Source: Candidatus Nanohaloarchaea archaeon (GTDB taxonomy: Archaea > Nanohalarchaeota > Nanosalinia > Nanosalinales > JAHENU01). Taken from it: a DNA stretch of 7,569 nucleotides. The translations under genes were made by a program, and so were the position numbers. Under the pieces are notes generated by a model, which did not search any database, had not been told where the DNA came from, and was given only the letters and a program-made list of their open reading frames with translations. Location of the stretch: positions 1-7,569 of the forward strand of contig JAHENU010000116.1 in the NCBI GenBank assembly GCA_018609855.1. The letters run 5' to 3'. Position 1 is the first letter of the stretch. Every line of letters begins with the position of its first letter. Shown here piece by piece: positions 1 to 6,157 of this stretch.

Positions 1-749
1 TGACCTATGAAGAGCGTACTGCATTGCAGGAAGCGCACATGGACATGACCGGTGAAGAACGCGGGGAAACAGGTGGCGCGCAATACACCGAGAAAAGCCT
101 GCCGATCCCCATGTGCTACAGCCATTTCAGTCTGAACATGCGTCGGCTGATGGCTTCCCGGCGCGGCTCTGAGCCGTTGGATGATGTGTTGGCTACGGAA
201 GCTACCGATAACGTGAACCTGAAGCTCGAAGATATGCTCTTCGGTAGCTCCACGTTCAGTTACGGCAACGCTACCATTGACACGTATCTGACGCACAGTG
301 CGCGCATCACCGACAGTAGCGCCAGTTCCAACTGGGCCACTACTTCCGATCTTGGTAACATTGTCAGCGATGTTGAAGACATGAAACAGGCGCAGGTGAA
401 TGTCCGCCATCGCGGTCCGTGGATACTGTATATTCCGGTATCCCTTGAGAAGCGGTTGGATCAGGACTTCAGTACAAGCGGTAACAGCCGTATGACCCTG
501 CGTGAACGCCTGTTGAAGATCGGTGGGTTGGAAGACGTTAAGACGGTAGATCGTCTGGCTGACGGCAACGCTCTGTTGGTTGAAATGAAAAAGACCAACG
601 TGCGGCTTGTCCGCGGCATGGACATGAACACTGTCCAGTGGACTTCGCCTTCCGGCATGGCCGCGTACTTTCAGGTAATGACGATCCGTGTGCCGCAGAT
701 TCGCGCTGACGCGAACGGCAATCTCGGTATCACGCATCACACCTGGTAA
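1..749 (+). CDS. Major capsid protein, encapsulin-like HK97 fold (5'-partial)
   Basis: The reading frame is open from base 3 to the TAA at 747-749, with no stop before the window edge, so this is the C-terminal part of a longer protein. The internal TTG at 24 and ATGs at 39 and 45 are unlikely to be the true start. About 248 residues are visible. The segment around PIPMCYSHFSLNMRRL, followed by a stretch ending EDMLFGSS, matches the layout of encapsulin-type phage capsid proteins (E-loop and spine region). The C-terminal block, with VRLVRGMDMNTVQW, then GMAAYFQVMTIRVPQIRADA and a short GITHHT tail, is typical of this family's A-domain and end. Members self-assemble into the icosahedral head. 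No membrane segment is visible. An intrinsic terminator lies just downstream, as expected for a gene transcribed at high level. The family call comes from remembered motif patterns, not a search. A cargo encapsulin is the alternative, but the phage-like small gene behind it argues against that. Confidence 0.85.
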   Translation, partial: TYEERTALQEAHMDMTGEERGETGGAQYTEKSLPIPMCYSHFSLNMRRLMASRRGSEPLDDVLATEATDNVNLKLEDMLFGSSTFSYGNATIDTYLTHSARITDSSASSNWATTSDLGNIVSDVEDMKQAQVNVRHRGPWILYIPVSLEKRLDQDFSTSGNSRMTLRERLLKIGGLEDVKTVDRLADGNALLVEMKKTNVRLVRGMDMNTVQWTSPSGMAAYFQVMTIRVPQIRADANGNLGITHHTW

Positions 750-771
750 ACGGCGCAGTGAGTAAGCTAAC

Positions 772-806
772 GCGGGGAAGCCGTTAATAGCTTCCCCGCT
801 CTTTTT
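772..806 (+). terminator. Rho-independent terminator after the capsid gene
   Basis: A perfect 10-bp inverted repeat, GCGGGGAAGC (772-781) and GCTTCCCCGC (790-799), encloses an 8-base loop and is followed by TCTTTTT (800-806). The stem is GC-rich and the T-tract is immediate, which is the classic intrinsic terminator layout. It lies 22 bases after the capsid stop and 25 bases before the next start codon. It should end much of the capsid transcript and leave only readthrough for the genes downstream, unless a phage antiterminator acts. Confidence 0.93.
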
Positions 807-816
807 AACCAACAAA

Positions 817-822
817 AGAGGA
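817..822 (+). promoter_or_regulatory. Ribosome binding site of the 832 gene
   Basis: AGAGGA lies 9 bases before the ATG at 832 in an A-rich leader (AACAAAAGAGGACAACTGAAA). It is downstream of the terminator stem, so any transcript that reads through carries an unobstructed site. I see no sigma70-like promoter between the terminator and this gene. Confidence 0.7.
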
Positions 823-831
823 CAACTGAAA

Positions 832-1155
832 ATGGCACGTTACGTATTTCGTTTTCAAGGCGACGGTCAGCACATTCACAATGGTGTGCCGATCAAGAAA
901 GGCGAAGAGTTCGAGATTAATCACGACATTCGACAGAAGCACCCTGACGGCTACGAACGTTTTGAATTAGTGGAAGAAGACAGCCAAGCACAGCCGTCTA
1001 CCGACGACTCACCCGACGAACAGCAACCGCGAAGCAGGCTTTACGTACATCATCGCGGACGCGGCTGGTATGATGTAATCAACGAAGCTACAGGCGAACG
1101 TGTAAACGAAGTCACTTTACGACACGATGCCGCTGTAAAACTTGCCGAGGAATAG
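832..1155 (+). CDS. Small two-domain phage protein of unknown function
   Basis: This 107-residue protein starts at an ATG preceded by AGAGGA at good spacing. Residues 1-48 look like a small beta domain: a VFRF strand, the GVPIKKGEEFEI turn, and a final FELVEE strand. That layout is common in small proteins encoded next to phage capsid genes. Residues 49-69 form a linker rich in D, E, S, Q and P that is probably disordered. Residues 70-107 form a second unit with GRGWYDVIN, TGERVNE and LRHDAA, a short motif I associate with other small phage proteins but cannot tie to a function. There is no signal peptide or membrane helix. Its place right after the capsid gene suggests a head decoration, completion or accessory role. 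It could also be an acceptor for the glycan enzymes that follow. Both ideas are inference. The stop is 5 bases before the next start. Confidence 0.8.
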   Translation: MARYVFRFQGDGQHIHNGVPIKKGEEFEINHDIRQKHPDGYERFELVEEDSQAQPSTDDSPDEQQPRSRLYVHHRGRGWYDVINEATGERVNEVTLRHDAAVKLAEE

Positions 1156-1160
1156 CCTGT

Positions 1161-1937
1161 ATGGCACGCGTTATCCGATATTACACAGCTAAGGACGGTA
1201 ACGGCGTCAAGCAACGCTACCCCGTAGTCTATACCGATATAACTGAGTATTGGGAAGCGCCCCGGATGTGGGAAGGCTCGACTGCATTTATTATCGGTGG
1301 CGGCCCCAGCCTTAAAGAGCAGGACTTGAGTCCTCTTAAAGGACGTAATGTGATCGGTGTAAACGACGCCTATATGCTGGGCGATTGGATAAACGTATGC
1401 TTCTTCGGTGATCCCGGTTGGTTCTACGAGCATGACAAAGAAACGGTCATAAGACCCGATAGAAGCCGACACAACGGCTTGCGTGTTTTTCCCGGACTCA
1501 TTGTCGGGCTTGCTTCAGTTTTGCTTGTAAACGCCCGTTCTGACATTCGCATAATGAAGACAGAACCGAACGGTTTTAAGCGCGAACCTTACCGTATCGG
1601 GTGGAACGGGAACAGCGGTGTTGCCGCGATAAACCTTGCCTTGCACTTCGGCGCAAAACGCATTGTACTTCTCGGTTTTGATATGAAGTCCCGCAAAGGA
1701 AATGCGAATTGGCATGATAACATCCGCAGAAGCCGTAAACAAAACGAGGGGCGTCATGTGCCTGATCCTGCCTATAACTTCTGGCTTCGCAATATAAAGC
1801 AGTGCGAAAAGCACCGTCGTAAATACTGGCCTGACGTGGAAATTCTCAATGCAACGCCCGATTCTGCACTTCCACAATCTGTTTGGCCGCAAGTGCCGTT
1901 AGAAAGCATTATTGAAAAAGAGGATAAAAATGAATAA
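1161..1937 (+). CDS. GT42 / Maf (DUF115)-like transferase
   Basis: This 258-residue protein has a Rossmann-like core. IIGGGPSLKEQDLSPL (44-59) is the glycine-rich loop shared by bacterial sialyltransferases of family GT42 (Campylobacter CstII has an NGPSLK loop) and the DUF115 proteins (MptE and the flagellin-glycosylation Maf proteins). Further matches in the same order are GVNDAY (66-71, compare the CNQFYF segment of CstII), FFGDPGWF (81-88), GNSGVAAINLALHFG (150-164), LLGFDM (170-175) and WHDN (184-187). GT42 and Maf proteins handle CMP-activated nonulosonic acids, so a CMP-sugar donor is possible here, but the exact substrate is not readable. No membrane segment is visible and the protein is probably cytoplasmic. 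The ATG at 1161 has GAGGAA at 1147-1152. The 3' end overlaps the next gene by 8 bases. A pterin pyrophosphokinase of the MptE type is a less likely alternative in this context. Confidence 0.75.
   Translation: MARVIRYYTAKDGNGVKQRYPVVYTDITEYWEAPRMWEGSTAFIIGGGPSLKEQDLSPLKGRNVIGVNDAYMLGDWINVCFFGDPGWFYEHDKETVIRPDRSRHNGLRVFPGLIVGLASVLLVNARSDIRIMKTEPNGFKREPYRIGWNGNSGVAAINLALHFGAKRIVLLGFDMKSRKGNANWHDNIRRSRKQNEGRHVPDPAYNFWLRNIKQCEKHRRKYWPDVEILNATPDSALPQSVWPQVPLESIIEKEDKNE
1919..1924 (+). promoter_or_regulatory. Ribosome binding site fixing the start at 1930
   Basis: AGAGGA lies 5 bases before the ATG at 1930, inside the 3' end of the preceding gene. It supports ATG 1930 over the upstream in-frame TTG at 1912, which would place this site inside the coding sequence. 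The result is an 8-base overlap between the two genes. Confidence 0.75.
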
Positions 1938-2796
1938 CCGACAGGTAAATACAGCCTTTTTCGGGGGTGGTAAAGTAGATAAAACACATATAATTAAAGC
2001 CATACGACAATATATTGCGTGTAACTGGTTTGATAAAACCATGTATGATTGGATCATCCCCCAGACGACTGCGAATACTTATCCGAACATTATCCTATGG
2101 GGAGATACACAGAGCACTAAGTCCGCTGATAGAAACTTTCTGTTTTTAGAACACGGACTCTTTAATCAGACAGACGGCATGTATGTTGATACGCAAGGGT
2201 TCTTTTCTGATTCTTCTATTTGTAATGAAACAAACGTTGAACCGACAGAATCGGAAAAGGCGTATTTAGATAAAAAAGCCGTTAATGTTTTCGGCAATAG
2301 TTTGTATCAATATGAGGGCACTTCCGGTCCGGTATTGCTTGCTCTTCAGAAAATGAATGATAAATCGTTTTGGTACGTTGAGGAAGATTATTACGACCTT
2401 CTGAACAGAATTTATCAGGAATATAAAGATTGTGAAGTAGTTGTCAGACCCCATCCGAAAGACGAGGAGCTTGATTACAGCCGCGTTCCTATGGCTAAGA
2501 AGTGGCGTTGGGATGATTGTAAACAAAGCGTCTATAAGACATTGCCACAGTATAGCAGAGTAGTAGCAGCTAACTCAACCCTTCTGATCGAAGCTGCTGT
2601 ATTGGGCTTACAGGTTCGTGCATACGGACATCATGTTTTTGACGGCTATGATTTGTCTGATAGAGATGAGCGGACAAAGTTTTTGTGTGCTGTGCTGAGA
2701 CACCATGTATCATATAAAAACTTATCTAAGAACTTGTGGAAGAACAGCTTTTTCCGTAAATGGTATAATTCAGCAAAGAAGAGAGATTTGAACTGA
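1930..2796 (+). CDS. KpsC-like capsule-type glycosyltransferase
   Basis: The protein has 288 residues from the ATG at 1930. Several blocks recall the capsule synthesis family PF05159 (KpsC/KpsS, beta-Kdo transferases). FLEHGLF (72-78), followed by GMYVDTQGFFSDSS (83-96), resembles the 'EDGF...G.YYD...PS' region of KpsC. VVRPHPKDEE (171-180) is the conserved arginine-histidine-proline motif. VVAANSTLLIEAAVLGLQV (211-229), then YGHHVFDGYDLSDRDER (232-248), parallels the C-terminal 'SQLGFEALLLGKPV...FG.PFYAGWGLTDDR' motif. KpsC and KpsS transfer Kdo from CMP-Kdo onto lipid-linked acceptors. Here the protein is one domain, while KpsC has two, so it resembles a KpsS-sized or half-KpsC enzyme. Donor and acceptor are unknown. 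No transmembrane helix is seen. The gene is AT-rich compared with the capsid gene, a sign of separate origin. Other GT-B glycan transferases with HP and S/N motifs, such as polysialyltransferases, are the alternative. Confidence 0.68.
   Translation: MNNRQVNTAFFGGGKVDKTHIIKAIRQYIACNWFDKTMYDWIIPQTTANTYPNIILWGDTQSTKSADRNFLFLEHGLFNQTDGMYVDTQGFFSDSSICNETNVEPTESEKAYLDKKAVNVFGNSLYQYEGTSGPVLLALQKMNDKSFWYVEEDYYDLLNRIYQEYKDCEVVVRPHPKDEELDYSRVPMAKKWRWDDCKQSVYKTLPQYSRVVAANSTLLIEAAVLGLQVRAYGHHVFDGYDLSDRDERTKFLCAVLRHHVSYKNLSKNLWKNSFFRKWYNSAKKRDLN
2761..2769 (+). promoter_or_regulatory. Candidate extended -10 promoter element
   Basis: TGGTATAAT is a perfect extended -10 (TGnTATAAT), 29 bases before the ATG at 2799 and inside the 3' end of the KpsC-like gene. 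No convincing -35 box lies at 16-18 bases upstream, though extended -10 promoters can work without one. The codons (TGG TAT AAT) are ordinary, so chance is a real possibility. Confidence 0.25.
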
Positions 2797-2798
2797 TC

Positions 2799-3353
2799 AT
2801 GGACTATTTATTGATTGCATACGGTACTGAGACACCGAAACGCTATGCGCAACATATCAAGCGTCTTGAAAAAGAGGCGGAAGCAGCGGCGGGGTTAGAT
2901 ATTTATACTAAGATTTACGGGTCACAGTCAAGTCATAACGCGGCGTGTCTTTTAAAGCCCGATTTTATACTCGATGCACTGGAACAAACAGACTATGATT
3001 GTGTACTTTTGGTTGATGCTGATACGAAAATCCTGAAGAAACCGCCGTTGCCGAAGGGCGAATGGGATATAGCTTTACCTATAACGGCTGACGCCCACAA
3101 ACAGCGCCCTGCAGGAGGAATAAAGAATGTACTGCATTTTTGGCGTAATAATGGGCGGGCAAAGCATTTTCTGAAGGCGTGGAAGTATTTATGTGATTGG
3201 TTCGACCTGACAGAACAGGCGGATCATGGTCGTTTACGCGCAACCTACGAAATTCTGCGTACACAGACATCCCTCAAATTTTTTCGTAGTGAAATGAAAG
3301 GGTGTCTGATCGCTAATTTCGATCAGAAAAAAGAGGATACTTTTTCAGAATGA
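2799..3353 (+). CDS. Small GT-A glycosyltransferase (DxD type)
   Basis: This 184-residue protein begins with a beta strand (YLLIAYGT, 3-10). It has the hydrophobic strand plus acidic motif CVLLVDADTKILKKPP (68-83); D73-A-D75 is the metal and nucleotide-sugar binding DxD of GT-A enzymes. An ADHGRL segment (141-146) stands where nucleotide-diphospho-sugar transferases often carry 'DQ.AL'. It is short for a GT-A enzyme but has both halves expected, so I read it as intact. Sugar donor and acceptor cannot be told. The start is 2 bases after the previous stop. A purine-rich GAGAGA at 2781-2786 is a weak, rather distant ribosome site, so translational coupling or the candidate promoter just upstream may matter. 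It ends in an ATGA overlap with the next gene. Confidence 0.72.
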   Translation: MDYLLIAYGTETPKRYAQHIKRLEKEAEAAAGLDIYTKIYGSQSSHNAACLLKPDFILDALEQTDYDCVLLVDADTKILKKPPLPKGEWDIALPITADAHKQRPAGGIKNVLHFWRNNGRAKHFLKAWKYLCDWFDLTEQADHGRLRATYEILRTQTSLKFFRSEMKGCLIANFDQKKEDTFSE

Positions 3354-4174
3354 AGTATGGTCTTCTGAAATACACGGATCGATCTAATCTCGGCGATGAG
3401 ATTCAGAGTTTAGCCGCACAACAGTTTTTACCGCGTACAGACGCGTATTATGACAGAGAGCAACTGCATAAAGTAAATTCGGAGGAACCTATACGACTGC
3501 TTATGAATGGGTTCTTTTTGAGCAACGCCGGAAATTGGCCACCGTCAGACTGTATAGAACCGGTGTTTATATCATTTCATATTGATAATGTTGCAGAAAA
3601 GAAACTGCTTTCTAAAGCCTCCCTCGATTATTTGAAGCAATATCAGCCGATAGGTTGCAGGGATACATATACACGTGATATTCTGCGTAATGCCGGTGTA
3701 GACGCTTGGTTTTCAGGATGTCTTACACTTACAATGAAGAATCAATGTAAAGAACGTACAGACGAGATTGTATTAGTCGATGTACCCAAACCGGCATTGG
3801 AAAGCATTCCGAAAGATATTCAACAGCGTGCCGTTATGATTTCACATTCTAAAAAACATCATAAGTCTAAATATACGAATGACTTTGATAAAGCACAGGA
3901 ACTGCTTGATCTTTATCGTCGCTGTAAATTGGTCATTACTCGCCGTCTGCACGCTGCATTGCCTTGCGTAGCATTCGGTACACCCGTATATGTTGTACAC
4001 CCAAACATTGACGACAGGCGGTTTACGGGTGTTTCCGATTGGTTTAGGCTGTATTCAGTAGACGAATTCAGAAAAGCAGTGCATCATATTGATTTTGAGA
4101 ATCCGGAACCCAATCCTGTAGCGGTTGGAAACTTGGCTGAAAGACTTGCGGAAAAATGTGTGAATACTCTATGA
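3350..4174 (+). CDS. Polysaccharide pyruvyltransferase family protein
   Basis: This 274-residue protein has the features of PF04230 (CsaB/WcaK type), which transfers pyruvate from phosphoenolpyruvate to a sugar as a ketal. The N-terminal NLGDEIQS (13-20) is the family's 'N.GD' motif. IGCRDTYTRDIL (101-112) and the following SGCLTLTM (122-129) match the 'R...S...L...G......D' and 'GCP(S)L' region. The C-terminal TRRLHAALPCVAFGTPVYVV (197-216) is the diagnostic arginine-leucine-histidine loop of the GT-B-like fold. Length fits the family, which typically runs about 270-400 residues. No membrane segment is visible. It starts inside the previous stop (ATGA), with AGAGGA at 3332-3337, 12 bases upstream. 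In context it would add a negative charge to the glycan made by the neighbouring transferases. Some family members have other roles, so the substrate is open. Confidence 0.85.
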   Translation: MKYGLLKYTDRSNLGDEIQSLAAQQFLPRTDAYYDREQLHKVNSEEPIRLLMNGFFLSNAGNWPPSDCIEPVFISFHIDNVAEKKLLSKASLDYLKQYQPIGCRDTYTRDILRNAGVDAWFSGCLTLTMKNQCKERTDEIVLVDVPKPALESIPKDIQQRAVMISHSKKHHKSKYTNDFDKAQELLDLYRRCKLVITRRLHAALPCVAFGTPVYVVHPNIDDRRFTGVSDWFRLYSVDEFRKAVHHIDFENPEPNPVAVGNLAERLAEKCVNTL

Positions 4175-4791
4175 ATCAGAACGAACTGAAAAAACGATTT
4201 AACATCACTCAGTGGTCGTCTGTCGGCATCAATTTCTGGGGTGTGCCAAAGTGTGCGAACACGTCATTAAAGTATGCTTTACTGAAAGCAAACAACATAA
4301 CCGTGCCGTTTGATCCGTCCGGTGTATATAAAAGACTTCATAGTCCTCAGTATTGCTACTATATCTCGCCTGACTATGCGCTAACAAACAGCTTGACAAA
4401 CGTTACGGTTATCCGTCATCCGTATGAGCGTGTAATATCGTTGTATACAGACTTTGGTCAGAAGCGAACACAGTTTTTCAGAGAAAGCTATACGGGTATT
4501 TCAATGTCCGAGTTCCTGAACAGAATCATCCTTTGCAGTGACGATACAGTAAACACGAATATACACCTGCGCTCGATTTCTTCGTTCTTGGTAAGGGACA
4601 ATGTTATTTTACCTGACATCATATATAGTATAGACAGCGTTCCGTGTCTTTTTAAGCGGTTCGGGTTGGACACGACATATATAAATCAGAATACATCCGC
4701 TGATACGACAAGCGGTTTAACACCAACAGAAAAGCAGTGTGTCTATGAGCATTATTGTCAGGATTTCATAATGTTCGGATTTAATAGATAA
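4171..4791 (+). CDS. PAPS-dependent carbohydrate sulfotransferase (Sulfotransfer_2 type)
   Basis: The protein has 206 residues from the ATG at 4171, which overlaps the previous stop as ATGA. An in-frame ATG at 4156 would add five residues and cannot be excluded. INFWGVPKCANTSLKYAL (20-37) contains the 5'-phosphosulfate loop (PKCANTSL). VTVIRHPYERVISLYTDF (78-95) is the 3'-phosphate site, with the expected Arg82 and Ser90. NIHLRSISSFL (130-140) resembles the family's 'H..PQ' acceptor region, and YCQDFIMFGF (195-204) is the typical ending. Such enzymes move sulfate from PAPS to a sugar hydroxyl. Most characterised carbohydrate members are Golgi membrane proteins, but this one has no signal anchor and would be cytoplasmic. 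It lies in the AT-rich part of the island. A TAAGGAG that includes its stop serves the next gene. Confidence 0.88.
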   Translation: MNQNELKKRFNITQWSSVGINFWGVPKCANTSLKYALLKANNITVPFDPSGVYKRLHSPQYCYYISPDYALTNSLTNVTVIRHPYERVISLYTDFGQKRTQFFRESYTGISMSEFLNRIILCSDDTVNTNIHLRSISSFLVRDNVILPDIIYSIDSVPCLFKRFGLDTTYINQNTSADTTSGLTPTEKQCVYEHYCQDFIMFGFNR

Positions 4792-4795
4792 GGAG
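4789..4795 (+). promoter_or_regulatory. Strong ribosome binding site of the 4803 methyltransferase
   Basis: TAAGGAG overlaps the stop codon of the sulfotransferase gene and lies 7 bases before the ATG at 4803. It is the best Shine-Dalgarno match in the island. This is also the only junction in the second half of the block without a coding overlap, so the site may restart translation there. Confidence 0.8.
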
Positions 4796-4802
4796 ACTAA
4801 CC

Positions 4803-5366
4803 ATGATAAGACCCTATAAACACCCACGTTTGTTGCAACTAATCAAAAAAACTAAACCGCAGACAGTAGTGGAATTCGGAAGCTGGTACGGGAAAAGTGC
4901 CACTGCAATGGCATTAGCCGCACGTCACGCAAAGATAGAGGGTTTTCGACTGTACGCTGTCGATACGTGGCTGGGCAGTATTGAAAACTGGAAACGTCCC
5001 GGAAAATGGGGACGTGAAGATTTATGCTTAGATGAAACCGGCCGTCCACAATTTTATCAGCGATTTTTGGATAATATACGACGTTATAGTGTCCAGGATT
5101 GTGTGATACCGTTAAGCATGACTACCGGCACTGCATCCGCTTGGTTGCAATGGAAAGAAATCAAAGCCGATCTGGTATATATTGATGCTTCACATCAATA
5201 CGAAGATGTCAAGGCGGACATTGAGTATGCTCAAGACATTTTGAAGCTGGACGGAATTCTGTGCGGCGACGATTATCAGAATAAAGAAGGTGTGACACAG
5301 GCTGTAGACGAACAGTTGTCGGGTTGTTTTTCACAGGAAAAAAGTTTTTGGTGGATCGAACCATGA
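4803..5366 (+). CDS. SAM-dependent methyltransferase, TylF/Methyltransf_24-like
   Basis: This 187-residue class I methyltransferase has VEFGSWYGKSA (23-33) as SAM-binding motif I and YAVDTW (51-56) as the acidic motif II loop. ADLVYIDASHQYEDVKADI (122-140) is the signature of the Methyltransf_24 / TylF-macrocin O-methyltransferase group, and CGDDY (154-158) follows. D128, D156 and D157 are placed like the metal ligands of TylF-type sugar O-methyltransferases, so O-methylation of a sugar hydroxyl is the most likely reaction. The protein is complete and soluble. It starts at an ATG with an excellent ribosome site and ends in an ATGA overlap with the next glycosyltransferase. Its flanks are a sulfotransferase and two glycosyltransferases, which fits a late capping or decorating step. 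The acceptor is not known, and some relatives methylate other small molecules. Confidence 0.82.
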   Translation: MIRPYKHPRLLQLIKKTKPQTVVEFGSWYGKSATAMALAARHAKIEGFRLYAVDTWLGSIENWKRPGKWGREDLCLDETGRPQFYQRFLDNIRRYSVQDCVIPLSMTTGTASAWLQWKEIKADLVYIDASHQYEDVKADIEYAQDILKLDGILCGDDYQNKEGVTQAVDEQLSGCFSQEKSFWWIEP

Positions 5367-6157
5367 ATAATGACACACTGAAAATTGTATGCTGGATGTG
5401 GCAGGAATCGAAGAAAACACAGCCCCGCACAACCTATACAATAGACCATGTGCGTGCATGGCGTAACATGATTGACCGCAATCTGTCTATACCGCATGAA
5501 TTCGTATGTATTACTGATTCACCCGATGAAGTTCCTGAAGGCGTGCGTTACGTGCCGCTTTGGTCAGACCTGCTTGAATACGGCGGTTGTTACGTGCGTC
5601 TGCGTGCATTTACTGAAGAAATCGGTAATCTGATAGGCGGGAGCTTTGTAAGTATTGATCTTGATTGTGTCGTTACAGGCAGTCTTGACCCGCTGTTCAA
5701 CCGTAGTGAACCGCTTGTTCTGTATAAGGTGGATAAACGTATTCAAGGAAGTATGTGGATGATGGAAACCGGCGCATTCCCTGAATTCTGGACAGACTTC
5801 CGTCGTGAAGACCTTATTGAAACTATCACAAAAAAACACAAGCGCAAATCCGAAAGCGGACCAAAGATCAGAATTATGACGAGCTACGCGCATGGACCCG
5901 CACGTGCGGCAGGTTTTAAGATCGGTACTGACCAGCGCTGGATGAGTTATAAACTTACACAATTGCCGGATGAGAAAAAGCGACAGGTGGGTTTATGGAC
6001 GCATGAAGATGGTATATTAAATAACGGTCAGGCACTTTTGAAAGACCCGCGACAGATTCCGCCGGGCTATGGAACGCGCTTGGTGTTTTTCAGCGGGCCT
6101 GAAGACCCTGCCGATTATGTAAGCGAAATTCCGTGGCTGGGAGAGTATTATGGATAA
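5363..6157 (+). CDS. GT-A glycosyltransferase, first of a related pair
   Basis: The protein has 264 residues from the ATG at 5363, with GGTGGA at 5350-5355. An upstream in-frame TTG at 5324 is rejected because the ATGA overlap and this ribosome site fit better. KIVCWMW (7-13) is the first strand and EFVCITDS (46-53) the second. FVSIDLDCVVTGSLDPLF (95-112) carries the DLD (99-101) that binds metal and nucleotide sugar. GSMWMMETGAFPEFW (129-143) and GTDQRWMS (188-195) line the expected acceptor side. The C-terminal VFFSGPEDPAD (241-251) replaces the usual 'HF.G..KP' motif. The order of blocks matches the next gene, so the two are probably paralogues. It is soluble, with no membrane helix. Donor and acceptor are unknown. 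It overlaps the next gene by 8 bases. Confidence 0.78.
   Translation: MNNDTLKIVCWMWQESKKTQPRTTYTIDHVRAWRNMIDRNLSIPHEFVCITDSPDEVPEGVRYVPLWSDLLEYGGCYVRLRAFTEEIGNLIGGSFVSIDLDCVVTGSLDPLFNRSEPLVLYKVDKRIQGSMWMMETGAFPEFWTDFRREDLIETITKKHKRKSESGPKIRIMTSYAHGPARAAGFKIGTDQRWMSYKLTQLPDEKKRQVGLWTHEDGILNNGQALLKDPRQIPPGYGTRLVFFSGPEDPADYVSEIPWLGEYYG

Noticed and set aside
1050..1472. Minus-strand open frame of 140 codons
   Set aside because: It is antisense to well-supported genes, has no recognisable motif, and all other genes run on the plus strand.
1912..1932. TTG at 1912 as start of the KpsC-like gene
   Set aside because: The AGAGGA at 1919-1924 is correctly placed for the ATG at 1930 and would be inside the gene if translation began at 1912.
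1989..1994. TATAAT hexamer near the start of the KpsC-like gene
   Set aside because: There is no -35 box and no upstream TG, it lies inside coding sequence, and no gene starts shortly after it.
2799..3353. Possible truncation of the 184-residue glycosyltransferase
   Set aside because: It is short, but both the DxD half and a 'DHGRL' acceptor-side segment are present and the ATGA junction is intact, so I treat it as complete.
4393..4398. Perfect TTGACA -35-like hexamer
   Set aside because: No -10-like sequence lies 16-18 bases downstream, and it is in the middle of the sulfotransferase coding sequence.
5324..5365. TTG at 5324 as start of the first paired glycosyltransferase
   Set aside because: It would overlap the methyltransferase by 43 bases; the ATG at 5363 with GGTGGA upstream and an ATGA overlap is a better fit.
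5898..5909. 12-base perfect palindrome CCGCACGTGCGG
   Set aside because: It falls in ordinary codons of the glycosyltransferase at 5363, would form only a 4-bp stem with a 4-base loop, and has no proper T-tract.
5564..5962. Minus-strand open frame of 132 codons
   Set aside because: It is a shadow of the GT-A gene on the plus strand, whose DLD motif and flanking overlaps are clear.
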